From CAIWHR01 sp963843595 (GTDB lineage Bacteria > Pseudomonadota > Gammaproteobacteria > Burkholderiales > Casimicrobiaceae), in assembly GCA_963843595.1 (NCBI GenBank), contig CAWJLG010000017.1, forward strand, positions 232,690-296,689: a DNA stretch of 64,000 nucleotides, read 5' to 3'. The translations under genes were made by a program, and so were the position numbers. The notes below the pieces were generated by a model. It saw only the letters and a list, made by a program, of their open reading frames with translations, had not been told where the DNA came from and made no database searches. Positions within the stretch are counted from its first letter, which is position 1. Every line of letters begins with the position of its first letter. Positions 25,581 through 33,960 of the stretch are shown here, in pieces.

Positions 25581-25924
25581 GGCCGCTCGCGCCGTCGGAT
25601 CAGCGCGCGCATCGTGAGCGCCGTCACCGCGATCGCGACGACGGTGCTCGCGATCAGCGCGGCAAGGATGGCGGCCCATTCGTCGGCCAGCCGCGAGAGG
25701 TGCAGCATCACGCCCACACCCGCCGGGACGAAAAGCAGCGACAGATGCTTGAGCAGGCCGTCGGCGGCAACGCCGAGCGCTTCGGGAATCGAGCGCCGCA
25801 CGCGCAGCGCGAGAAACAGCAGCAGCATCCCCACCACCGGCCCCGGTACCGGGAGACCGGTGCCGCGCACCAGTACCTCGCCGAGGCACTGAAAGACGAG
25901 GAGCCAGGTCAATCCGGGGAGCAT
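25577..25924 (-). CDS. lrgA: LrgA/CidA-family holin-like protein
   Basis: 115 residues and four hydrophobic helices: LTWLLVFQCLGEVLVRGTGLPVPGPVVGMLLLFLAL, then LLKHLSLLFVPAGVGVMLHL (the SLLFVPAGVG motif is diagnostic) and a final IASTVVAIAVTALTM helix. Small holin-like partner of LrgB. It starts 16 bases inside the end of the methyltransferase gene and ends overlapping lrgB, so it is the middle gene of a tightly packed minus-strand run. Confidence 0.92.
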   Translation of the reverse strand: MLPGLTWLLVFQCLGEVLVRGTGLPVPGPVVGMLLLFLALRVRRSIPEALGVAADGLLKHLSLLFVPAGVGVMLHLSRLADEWAAILAALIASTVVAIAVTALTMRALIRRRERP

Positions 25925-26940
25925 TGCATCATTCGCCCCGCGCCCCCCACGATCCGGTACGCGCGGTGAATGCGCGGGTCGCGGAAATCCTCGGGCAACG
26001 TCGCGGCGGTGATGTCGACGACGGCCGGATCGGCGGCCAGCGCTGCAGCGAGACGGAACGTCCGCAGGTTGGTCGAGAAGTACATCTCTCCTTCGGGGGC
26101 CAAGAGGGCGCGGCCAGCGGCGATCAGCGCCGCGTGATCGCGCTGGATGTCGAGGTCTGCGGCCATCGCCTTCGAGTTGGAGAACGCGGGCGGATCGAGC
26201 ACGATGAGATCGTACCGCCGCGCGTCGCGCCGGGCGAGCCCTAGCCAGGACACGACATCGGCGCGGATCAGCCGGTGTCGCCCCGTGTCGATGCGGTTCA
26301 GCGCGAAATTGCGCGCCGCCCAGTCGAGGTACGTGTTCGAAAGGTCCACGGTGTCCGACGCCACCGCACCGCCGGCCGCGGCGTAGACGGTGAAACTGCC
26401 GGTGTAGGCGAACAGGTTGAGCATCCGGCGGCCGGCGGCGCGTTCGCGCACGAGCGCGCGCAGCGCGCGATGGTCGAGGAACAATCCCGTATCCAGATAG
26501 GCTTCGAGGTTCACCTCGAACCGAAGGCCGGCCTCGCGCACCACGAACGGCGTACCGGCCACCCCCGTCTTCGTATGCTGTTCGCGGCCGCGGCGCTTGC
26601 GCCGTTCCTTGACGACGATCGCCGTCTCCGCGATGGCCAGCACCTCGGCGACGGCCATCCGCACCGAAGCGATCCACGCTTCGTGCGCGGCTGCGTCCTG
26701 CTCCCACCCCGTGTCGATCTCCTGCAGATGCACGCGCAGCCCGAGATCCGGGTCTTCCGCCTGATAGCAGTCGACACTGACCGGCACTTCCGGCAAATCG
26801 CGATCGTAGACGCGCCAGGCCCCGTAATCGCGGCGGCGCGCCCATCGGGCCCAGTGCCTCGCGTTCTTCGCGAGGCGGTTGACGAAGGCAGTGCGCGCAT
26901 CCGCCGAAAGCCCGGGACGCGCGGGGTGCGTCGCAGGCAT
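25909..26940 (-). CDS. RlmK-like class I SAM methyltransferase (rRNA methyltransferase family)
   Basis: 343 residues from the ATG at 26940, two bases after the ggt stop. The N-terminal part (FVNRLAKNARHWARWARRRDYGAWRVYDRDLPEVPVSVDCYQ) matches the arrangement at the start of the C-terminal half of RlmL (RlmK), which makes m7G2069 in 23S rRNA. The SAM fold has MLNLFAYTGSFTVYAAAGGA (motif I) and LIVLDPPAFSNSK (motif IV, DPPAF). It lacks the THUMP and RlmL halves, so it is a stand-alone RlmK-type enzyme; the exact nucleotide modified is inferred. It sits inside the ggt-lrgA-lrgB run. Confidence 0.85.
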   Translation of the reverse strand: MPATHPARPGLSADARTAFVNRLAKNARHWARWARRRDYGAWRVYDRDLPEVPVSVDCYQAEDPDLGLRVHLQEIDTGWEQDAAAHEAWIASVRMAVAEVLAIAETAIVVKERRKRRGREQHTKTGVAGTPFVVREAGLRFEVNLEAYLDTGLFLDHRALRALVRERAAGRRMLNLFAYTGSFTVYAAAGGAVASDTVDLSNTYLDWAARNFALNRIDTGRHRLIRADVVSWLGLARRDARRYDLIVLDPPAFSNSKAMAADLDIQRDHAALIAAGRALLAPEGEMYFSTNLRTFRLAAALAADPAVVDITAATLPEDFRDPRIHRAYRIVGGAGRMMQCSPD

Positions 26941-26942
26941 CG

Positions 26943-28589
26943 TCAATCACCCGCCACGGTGCCCTCGCGCCGCGGATCGGCCCCGCCGACCCAGCCTCTT
27001 TTCGTGCGCACGATCGCCTGTATGCCGCTGGTCTGTTCCGTCACCTCGGTCACGTGCCCGAGGAGCGCAAGCCGTGGCGCGAGGGCGGCGACGGCGGTGT
27101 CTCGTTCGAGCTCCGTGGGCCCGTTGCGGCTCCCGAAATTGGGCAACGCGACGGCCGCCTGCGGGTCGAGCCCCCAGTCGAGAACGCCGATGACCGCCTT
27201 GGCCACGTAGTTGATGATCGCGCTGCCTCCGGGGGAACCGGCGACCATGAACACGTGCCCGGTGCGATCGTAGACGATCGTCGGCGCCATCGCCGAACGC
27301 GGACGCTTGCCTGGCTCCACGCGATTGGCGACGGGTTTTCCGTTCTCGACCGGAGCGAAGGAGAAATCGGTCAACTCGTTGTTGAGCAGGAATCCGCCGG
27401 CGGTCATCAGGCGACTGCCGAACGCGGCTTCGATCGTCGTCGTCATCGCGACGGCATTGCCATATCGGTCGACGATGGAGAGGTGCGACGTCGACGGAAA
27501 CTCGAGCGCAGCATGCTGGCCGTACGCGACCTTCCTCCCGGCCGCAGGTGTCGGCGGATCCCCCGGCGACGCCCGGCCGAGGCTTGCGTTCGGCGCGATG
27601 GCTTGCGCACGGCGAGCGAGATAGGCGCGGTCGAGCAGGCCCCGGGGCGGAGGGTCGAAATCCGGATCGGCCATGTACGCATCGCGATCGGCGTAGGCGA
27701 GTCGCCCGGCCTCGCTGATGAAATGAACGCTCCACAGCGACGCCGGGCCCATCGCCTTCAGATCGAACCGCTCGAGGATGCCGAGCATCTGCAGCAGCGT
27801 CGGACCGCCGGACGACGGCAGCGGCATCCCGCAGACGCGCCATGCGCGGTACGGCGCGCAGACCGGCGCGCGCGTCTTCGCGCGATAACTCGCGAGATCG
27901 GCAAGCGTGAGATCGCCCGGATTGGCGATGAACGAATTCGCGGTGTCGACGATGTCGCGCGCGATTTCGCCGCGGTAGAACGCATCGGCGCCGCCGGCGG
28001 CGATCTTGCGCAACGTCGCCGCGAAAGCGGGGTTGGAAAGCGTCGCGCCGACGGCGCGCGGGCGGCCATCGGCATCGAGAAAGTAGTCGCGCGCCCGCGC
28101 CTGCGCGAAGCCGGCCTCGGCCGCGATCAGTGCGTTGAGTCGCGGCGAGACCGCGAAGCCGTGCTCGGCCAACTCGATCGCGGGGACGAACAACCGCGCC
28201 CACGGCAGCCGACCGTGACGGCGATGCGCCTGTTCCAGCAGGGCCACCGTGCCCGGCACGCCGACGGAACGGCCGCCGACGACCGCAGCGGCGAACGCGA
28301 GCGGCTTGCCCGAAGGATCGAGGAAGCGGTCGGGCGTCGCGGCCGCCGGCGCCGTTTCGCGCCCGTCGTACGCGACGAGACGACGCCGTGCCGCATCGTG
28401 CACGAGCATGAACGCGCCGCCGCCGATTCCCGAGCTCTGCGGTTCGACGAGGTTCAGCACGAGTTGCGCCGCAATTGCCGCATCCACCGCACTGCCACCC
28501 TGCCGCAGCATGCGCAACCCCGCCTCGACGGCGAGCGGATTCGCGGCGGCGACCATGTCGCGCCGACTCGTCACCGGTTCCTTGTCCAC
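26943..28589 (-). CDS. ggt: Gamma-glutamyltransferase (signal peptide in another frame)
   Basis: 548 residues in this frame. NPLAVEAGLRMLRQGGSAVDAAIAAQ and SSGIGGGAFMLVHD are the family N-terminus, PSSGGPTLLQML lies mid-protein, and the autocatalytic nucleophile is Thr367 in PSTSHLSIVD, followed by TTTIEAAFGSRLM and GSPGGSAIINYV. The enzyme is made as one chain, cleaves itself before the Thr, and transfers or hydrolyses gamma-glutamyl groups of glutathione in the periplasm. The frame opens at PEKPSGWVDKEPV without a leader; a perfect signal peptide (MVRLPRRWTCALLALTLAFAASSAAAA, start 28704 or 28716) is in the neighbouring frame, so the true gene is 26943-28716 with a frameshift near 28610. 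Confidence 0.92.
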   Translation of the reverse strand: MDKEPVTSRRDMVAAANPLAVEAGLRMLRQGGSAVDAAIAAQLVLNLVEPQSSGIGGGAFMLVHDAARRRLVAYDGRETAPAAATPDRFLDPSGKPLAFAAAVVGGRSVGVPGTVALLEQAHRRHGRLPWARLFVPAIELAEHGFAVSPRLNALIAAEAGFAQARARDYFLDADGRPRAVGATLSNPAFAATLRKIAAGGADAFYRGEIARDIVDTANSFIANPGDLTLADLASYRAKTRAPVCAPYRAWRVCGMPLPSSGGPTLLQMLGILERFDLKAMGPASLWSVHFISEAGRLAYADRDAYMADPDFDPPPRGLLDRAYLARRAQAIAPNASLGRASPGDPPTPAAGRKVAYGQHAALEFPSTSHLSIVDRYGNAVAMTTTIEAAFGSRLMTAGGFLLNNELTDFSFAPVENGKPVANRVEPGKRPRSAMAPTIVYDRTGHVFMVAGSPGGSAIINYVAKAVIGVLDWGLDPQAAVALPNFGSRNGPTELERDTAVAALAPRLALLGHVTEVTEQTSGIQAIVRTKRGWVGGADPRREGTVAGD

Positions 28590-28922
28590 CCACCCGGATG
28601 GTTTCTCGGGCGGCGGTATTGGGCGCAGCTGCGGCCGAGGATGCGGCGAACGCGAGCGTCAGCGCGAGCAGCGCGCACGTCCATCGACGCGGCAGGCGAA
28701 CCATCGACCAGCGCATGCACGGCATCGCGCCATTGTAGATCAGCGTCCGACGCGCGAAGTCCGACGTCGTCGTTTCGCTGCCCGGACCCGCCGCACTCGG
28801 CACCCTGCATTCGCGGCCGACGGCAAGCCGGCGCGCGGTCTCCGACATCCGGCCGATTGCGCGCACGTCGGCCGACCACGATCATGGGGACGACACCGGG
28901 CTTTTCGCAGGAGGTCCCATCC

Positions 28923-29267
28923 ATGATCACATTGACGCTGCGCCGGCGTGGAGGCTCGGTCGTCGTGTCCCTTCCCCGGAAGATCCTGTCGCTGCTCGAT
29001 CTCGATGCCGGGGCGACGGTCCGCATGGCCGTCGAGAACGGGAAGATCATCATGGCACCGGTCGGACGCCGGCCGACGCTCGCGGATGGTCTTCGGGCGC
29101 GCGCAGCGCTGGAACGGGAGCTCGGGCAACGGCTTCGCGACGCCAAGGCAGGCGCAAGCTCGATCTGCGGCCGCGTGCCGCCGCAGTTGGACAATTCGTC
29201 GCCGACCGATTCGATACCGGACAGACGCCGGTTGCGAGCCCCGGTCGTGCGGCGTGCGGATGACTAG
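28923..29267 (+). CDS. AbrB/MazE-like DNA-binding protein, orphan
   Basis: 114 residues from the ATG at 28923, with GGAGGT eight bases upstream. Residues 1-45 have the swapped-hairpin AbrB/MazE look: LTLRRRGGSVVVSLPRKILSLLDLDAGATVRMAVENGKIIMAP, with the central SLPRKIL. A helical stretch (LADGLRARAALERELGQRL) and about 35 disordered, Arg/Pro-rich residues follow. Proteins with this fold are antitoxins or transition-state regulators. I see no toxin frame within 1 kb on either strand, so it is an orphan and its role is open. Confidence 0.7.
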   Translation: MITLTLRRRGGSVVVSLPRKILSLLDLDAGATVRMAVENGKIIMAPVGRRPTLADGLRARAALERELGQRLRDAKAGASSICGRVPPQLDNSSPTDSIPDRRRLRAPVVRRADD

Positions 29268-29351
29268 CGCGATCGCATTCAGGCTGTGCGGACGATGCTC
29301 CGTCGCCCGGCCCGGCGGAAGCCTGCGTGTGGCCTGCCCCGCAACCCGGAC

Positions 29352-29381
29352 AAAAAAGGGCAGCGGGTCTCGCTGCCCTTT
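29352..29381 (-). terminator. Terminator of the pyrophosphatase gene
   Basis: AAAGGGCAGCG and CGCTGCCCTTT form an 11-bp stem with a five-base loop, and on the minus strand the stem is followed by TTTTTTG. It begins 23 bases after the stop of hppA and is the clear end of that transcription unit. It may also stop plus-strand readthrough from the AbrB-like gene. Confidence 0.8.
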
Positions 29382-29403
29382 CCGTCGGCGAGGCTGGCCG
29401 CGC

Positions 29404-31866
29404 CTACTGCACGCGCACCTCGACGCGGCGCGCCTCGGCATTGTCGGCACCGCCCTGCGACTGCTCGGGCTTCTTCAGCTCGATGCGGTCCTCGGCGATA
29501 CCGGCAGCCTTCAGCGCATCACGAACCTTGATCGCCCGTTGCTTGGCGAGTTCCTGGTTCTGCTCGAGGTTGCCCGTCGCGTCGTGGAATCCCGAGATGA
29601 CGAGCTTCGCGGCGGACTTTGCCTTCGCCTCGGCGATCACCGGATCGAGGAGCTTCGCACCGTCGGCGGGAAGATCGGACTTGCCGGACTCGAAGTAGAG
29701 TTTCGCCATCGCACCGGCCGCAGCCGCGGGCGCAGCGGCGGGGGCCGTCGCGGCGACGGGCGCGGGCGCCTTCACCACTGCCGCCTTCGACTTGTCGCCC
29801 GCGTTGAGCGCGAGCAGCGGCACGATCATCAGCGCGACGATGTTGATGATCTTGATCAGCGGGTTCACCGCGGGACCGGCCGTGTCCTTGTACGGGTCGC
29901 CGACGGTGTCGCCGGTCACCGCCGCCTTGTGCGCGTCGGAGCCCTTGCCGCCGTAGTGGCCGTCCTCGATGTACTTCTTCGCGTTGTCCCAGGCGCCGCC
30001 GCCGGTCGTCATCGAGATGGCGACGAAGAGGCCGGTGATGATCGTGCCCATCAGCAGACCGCCCAGCGCCTGCGGCCCGAGCACCAGGCCCACGACCACC
30101 GGCACCAGCACCGGCAGCAGCGACGGGACGATCATTTCCTTGATCGCCGCCTTGGTCAGCATGTCGACGGCCACGCCGTATTCCGGCTTCGCCGTGCCTT
30201 CCATGATGCCCTTGATCTCCTTGAACTGCCGGCGCACCTCGACGACGACGGCGCCCGCGGCACGACCGACCGCTTCCATCGCCATCGCGCCGAAGAGGTA
30301 GGGGATCAGGCCACCGATGAACAGGCCGACGATCACCATGTGGTTGGACAGGTCGAAGCTGGTCGCGATGTTCGCCGAATCCAGCGCGTGCGTGTAGTCG
30401 GCGAACAGCACCAGCGCGGCGAGGCCCGCCGAGCCGATCGCATAGCCCTTGGTCACCGCCTTCGTCGTGTTGCCGACGGCGTCCAGCGGATCGGTGATCG
30501 CGCGCACGGAGTCCGGGAGCTTCGCCATCTCGGCGATGCCGCCGGCGTTGTCGGTGATCGGGCCGTAGGCGTCGAGCGCGACGATGATGCCCGCCATCGA
30601 CAGCATCGACGTCGCGGCGATCGCGATGCCGTACAGGCCCGCGAACCAGAACGACAGCAGGATCGCGGCGCAAACCGCCAGCACCGGCCAGGCCGTCGCG
30701 CGCATCGACACGCCGAGACCGGCGATGATGTTGGTCGCGTGCCCGGTCGTCGACGCCTCGGCGACGTGGCGCACGGGCTTGAACTCGGTCGCCGTGTAGT
30801 ACTCGGTGATCACCACCAGCGCCGCCGTCAGCGCGAGGCCGACCAGCGTGGCGAACCAGAGCTTCAGCGGCGTGATCGACGGGTCGACCGCCGAGATTCC
30901 GCCCATCATCCAATTGGTGATGAACCAGAACCCGATCGCGGACAGCACGCCGGCGACGATCAGGCCGCGGTACAGCGCGTTCATGATCTTGCCGCCGGTG
31001 CGCGCCTTGACGAAGTAGCAGCCGACGATCGAGGCGAGGATCGAGAAGCCGCCGAGCACCAGCGGATAGGTGACCGCCGACTCGGCCATCACCGGCATCA
31101 GCAGCGCGCCGAGCAGCATCGTCGCGATGATCGTCACCGCATAGGTCTCGAACAGGTCCGCGGCCATGCCGGCGCAGTCGCCGACGTTGTCGCCCACGTT
31201 GTCGGCGATCACCGCGGGGTTGCGCGGGTCGTCCTCGGGAATGCCGGCCTCGACCTTGCCGACGAGGTCGGCGCCGACGTCGGCGCCTTTGGTGAAGATG
31301 CCGCCGCCAAGACGCGCGAAGATCGAGATCAGCGAGCCGCCGAACGCGAGGCCGACGAGCGGCTGAATCGCGTGGTGCAGGCCTTCCTTCATCAGGTTCG
31401 GCGCGCCATGCGCGGAGCCGATCAGGAACCAGTAGAAGCCGACGACGCCGAGCAGGCCCAGGCCGACGACCAGCATCCCGGTGATCGCACCGCCGCGGAA
31501 CGCCACGGCGAGCGCTTCGTTGAGGCCCGTGCGCGCCGCTTCGGCCGTGCGCACGTTGGAGCGCACGGAAACGTTCATGCCGATGTAGCCCGCGAGGCCG
31601 GAAAGCACGGCGCCGACGAGGAACCCGCCTGCCGTGCTCCAGCCCAGGAACACGCCGATGACGACGAACAGGATCGCGCCGACGATGCCGATCGTCATGT
31701 ATTGTCGGTTGAGGTACGCCTGCGCGCCGGCCTGGATCGCGGCAGCGATTTCGCGCATCCGGTCGTTGCCGGTTGGCTGCTTGAGGATCCAGCCCGTCGA
31801 AACGGCGCCGTAGACGATCGCCGCAATCGCGCAGACAAACGCGATGATGAGGCCAGTCGATAACAT
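29404..31866 (-). CDS. hppA: Membrane proton-pumping pyrophosphatase fused to an OmpA domain
   Basis: 820 residues. Residues 1-690 are a membrane pyrophosphatase with about 16 helices: the substrate loop GADVGADLVGKVE (194-206) with EDDPRNPAVIADNVGDNVGD (211-230), GITDN-type GPITDNAGGIAEM (435-447), and TGDTVGDPYKDTAGPAVNP (651-669). The residue after GNTT is Lys (K469), which in this family marks potassium-independent proton pumps. An Ala/Pro linker (692-719) leads to an OmpA peptidoglycan-binding domain (721-820: KLYFESGKSDLPADGAKLL, NQELAKQRAIKVRDAL, ARRVEVRV). The extra domain should lie in the periplasm and tether the pump to the cell wall. Own terminator downstream; upstream a 162-base leader. 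Confidence 0.95.
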   Translation of the reverse strand: MLSTGLIIAFVCAIAAIVYGAVSTGWILKQPTGNDRMREIAAAIQAGAQAYLNRQYMTIGIVGAILFVVIGVFLGWSTAGGFLVGAVLSGLAGYIGMNVSVRSNVRTAEAARTGLNEALAVAFRGGAITGMLVVGLGLLGVVGFYWFLIGSAHGAPNLMKEGLHHAIQPLVGLAFGGSLISIFARLGGGIFTKGADVGADLVGKVEAGIPEDDPRNPAVIADNVGDNVGDCAGMAADLFETYAVTIIATMLLGALLMPVMAESAVTYPLVLGGFSILASIVGCYFVKARTGGKIMNALYRGLIVAGVLSAIGFWFITNWMMGGISAVDPSITPLKLWFATLVGLALTAALVVITEYYTATEFKPVRHVAEASTTGHATNIIAGLGVSMRATAWPVLAVCAAILLSFWFAGLYGIAIAATSMLSMAGIIVALDAYGPITDNAGGIAEMAKLPDSVRAITDPLDAVGNTTKAVTKGYAIGSAGLAALVLFADYTHALDSANIATSFDLSNHMVIVGLFIGGLIPYLFGAMAMEAVGRAAGAVVVEVRRQFKEIKGIMEGTAKPEYGVAVDMLTKAAIKEMIVPSLLPVLVPVVVGLVLGPQALGGLLMGTIITGLFVAISMTTGGGAWDNAKKYIEDGHYGGKGSDAHKAAVTGDTVGDPYKDTAGPAVNPLIKIINIVALMIVPLLALNAGDKSKAAVVKAPAPVAATAPAAAPAAAAGAMAKLYFESGKSDLPADGAKLLDPVIAEAKAKSAAKLVISGFHDATGNLEQNQELAKQRAIKVRDALKAAGIAEDRIELKKPEQSQGGADNAEARRVEVRVQ

Positions 31867-32028
31867 GAGATTCTCCCTACCCGGTGGCTTGAAAGGCGTT
31901 GCGAAACAGCGGTTTGGGCCTGTCGCCAGCCCTTGACCGAACGGCGCCGCCGGACTGCCTGCGGCGCCTCTCCCGTTTCCGATACTGCCGGCGGCGGGCG
32001 GGTGACCCAGACCGGCCCGGCAAACACG

Positions 32029-32628
32029 CTATTGTGCCAGTGCGCGGTCCAGGAAGTCGAGCCGGTCCTGCCCCCAGTACAGCTCGTCGCGATAGACGTA
32101 GGTCGGAGCGCCGAACACGCCGCGGTCGATGGCTTCCTGCGTGAAGGCTGCGTACTTCGCCGCGATCTCCGGTGAATTGCCACGCGTCGCGAGGGCCGCT
32201 CCCGGCAAACCGCACTCGCCTGCAATCGCCTCGACGACCGCGGGATCGGCGATGTTGCGTTGCTGTTCCCAGACTGCGCGCCCGTAGGCGCCGACCAGCG
32301 CCAGCGCCGGCGCGGCGCCGTCGTCGAGCGCGGCCAGGATCAGGTTGGTGGCAAGATCGCCGCTGACCGGGAAATACTTCGGCTCCACGTGCATCGGTTT
32401 GCCGAGGAACTTCGACCAGCGCCGCAACTCCACCAGCCGGTACGCCTGGCGCTGCGGCGCCCGTTTGGCGAGCGGCAGGCCGCCGGAAACGGGAAAGACC
32501 TCGCCGAGATTGATCGGCTTGACCGCGATCGTCGCACCGTGCTTCGCCGCCAGCGCGACGAACCGGTCGTGACCGAGGTACACGTAAGGGGAGACCACGG
32601 CAATGTAATAGTCGACGACCTTGCTCAC
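32029..32628 (-). CDS. 2-hydroxychromene-2-carboxylate isomerase-like protein (DsbA/kappa-GST fold)
   Basis: 199 residues. VDYYIAVVSPYVYLGHDRFVALAAKHG is the start of the kappa-GST/HCCA isomerase family, with Ser13 at the glutathione-activating position instead of the DsbA CxxC. PINLGEVFPVSGG and the closing GVFGAPTYVYRDELYWGQDRLDFLDRAL (cis-Pro loop APT) are also typical. In naphthalene pathways the enzyme isomerises a chromene carboxylate with glutathione; here no aromatic catabolism genes are nearby, so a general glutathione-dependent isomerase or oxidoreductase role is more likely. It lies between hppA and pfp on the same strand, 38 bases from pfp. Confidence 0.88.
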   Translation of the reverse strand: MSKVVDYYIAVVSPYVYLGHDRFVALAAKHGATIAVKPINLGEVFPVSGGLPLAKRAPQRQAYRLVELRRWSKFLGKPMHVEPKYFPVSGDLATNLILAALDDGAAPALALVGAYGRAVWEQQRNIADPAVVEAIAGECGLPGAALATRGNSPEIAAKYAAFTQEAIDRGVFGAPTYVYRDELYWGQDRLDFLDRALAQ

Positions 32629-32666
32629 ACGTTTCTCCTCAGACGGGCGGGTTTCTCGCCGGCCCG

Positions 32667-33929
32667 CTAGATCTTGAACCCGGTCGCGAGCTTCTTCGGC
32701 ACCGCGAGGTTCTTGAGGCGCACGTACTGCGGCAATCCGTCCTTGAACGGCGGCGGCGCCTCGCCGCGGATCAACGGCAGGAGGTAGCGCCGTGCCTTTT
32801 CGGTGATGCCGTAACCGTCCTTGGTGATGAAGTCCCCGGGCAGCATCTTCTCGACGTTCGCCACCTTGGTCAGCGGAGCTTCGGTGATCTTCCAGCGATA
32901 GGGTTTGTCGGCCACGCGGGTGATCGACGGCATCACCGCGTTCTTCCCCGCAAGCGCCATCTCGACCGCCGCCTTGCCGACCGCGTAGCTCTGGTCGAGG
33001 TCCGTCTTCGAAGCCAGGTGGCGGGCCGCACGCTGCAGATAGTCGGCGACCGCCCAGTGGTACTTGTAGTTGAGCTTGTCCTTGACGATCGAGGCGATCA
33101 GCGGGCCGACGCCGCCGAGCTGCGCATGTCCGAACGCGTCGCGAGTCCCCACTTCGGCCATCAGCTTGCCCTCGGCATTCTGCAGACCTTCCGACACGCC
33201 GACGCAGCAGTAGCCGAAGCGCTTGACCTTGTCGTCGACGGCGGCGAGAAACTTCGCTTCGTCGAACGCGACTTCGGGAAACAGCAGCACGAGCGGAATC
33301 GGCGTGGCCGCGTCCTCGGCCATGCCGACCGCCGCGGTGATCCAGCCCGCGTGCCGGCCCATCACCTCGAGCACGAACACCTTGGTCGAGGTCTTGGCCA
33401 TCGACGCGACATCGAATGCGGCCTCGCGCATCGACGTCGCCACGTACTTGGCGACCGAGCCGAAGCCCGGGCAGTTGTCGGTGATCGGCAGGTCGTTGTC
33501 GACCGTCTTCGGCACGTGGACGGCGGTGAGCGGATAGCCGAGCGTCCCGGCGATCTGCGCGACCTTGAGGCAGGTGTCCGCCGAGTCGTTGCCGCCGTTG
33601 TAGAAGAAATACCCGATGTCGTGCGCCCGGAAGACCTCGAGCAGTCGCTCGTACTGCGCGCGATTCTCGTCCAGTCCCTTGAGCTTGTAGCGGCAGGAGC
33701 CGAAGGCGCCGGCCGGCGTGTGCTTGAGCGCTGCGATCGCACGCGCACTCTCCCGACTGGTGTCGATGAGGTCCTCCGTCAGCGCGCCGATGATGCCGTT
33801 GCGGCCGGCGTAGACCTTGCCGATCCTGGACTTGTGCCTGCGGGCCGTCTCGATGACGCCGGCCGCACTCGCGTTGATGACGGCGGTGACGCCGCCGGAC
33901 TGGGCGTAGAAGGCGTTGCGCTTGGACAT
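32667..33929 (-). CDS. pfp: Pyrophosphate-dependent 6-phosphofructokinase
   Basis: 420 residues. The two positions that decide phosphoryl donor are those of PPi enzymes: Asp115 in GGNDS (ATP enzymes have Gly in GGDGS) and Lys141 in PKTVDND (ATP enzymes PGTIDND). EVMGRHAGWITAAVGM and CVGVSEGLQNAEGK (substrate sites) are intact. It catalyses the reversible transfer of phosphate from PPi to fructose-6-phosphate, giving glycolysis and gluconeogenesis with one enzyme. It is close to the membrane pyrophosphatase gene, matching the pfp-hpp linkage described in methanotrophs. A GT2-TPR gene lies just upstream. Confidence 0.93.
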   Translation of the reverse strand: MSKRNAFYAQSGGVTAVINASAAGVIETARRHKSRIGKVYAGRNGIIGALTEDLIDTSRESARAIAALKHTPAGAFGSCRYKLKGLDENRAQYERLLEVFRAHDIGYFFYNGGNDSADTCLKVAQIAGTLGYPLTAVHVPKTVDNDLPITDNCPGFGSVAKYVATSMREAAFDVASMAKTSTKVFVLEVMGRHAGWITAAVGMAEDAATPIPLVLLFPEVAFDEAKFLAAVDDKVKRFGYCCVGVSEGLQNAEGKLMAEVGTRDAFGHAQLGGVGPLIASIVKDKLNYKYHWAVADYLQRAARHLASKTDLDQSYAVGKAAVEMALAGKNAVMPSITRVADKPYRWKITEAPLTKVANVEKMLPGDFITKDGYGITEKARRYLLPLIRGEAPPPFKDGLPQYVRLKNLAVPKKLATGFKI

Positions 33930-33960
33930 GGCAATGAAGATTGGCGGAAATGAACCGTGA

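Noticed and set aside
28923..29340. Complete toxin-antitoxin module
   Set aside because: Only an AbrB/MazE-like protein is visible and no toxin-sized frame with known motifs follows or precedes it.
28948..31863. 971-residue plus-strand open frame opposite hppA
   Set aside because: hppA on the other strand is unmistakable; this frame has only charged low-complexity text.
31867..32028. Riboswitch upstream of hppA
   Set aside because: The 162-base leader has no recognisable conserved aptamer pattern I could support.
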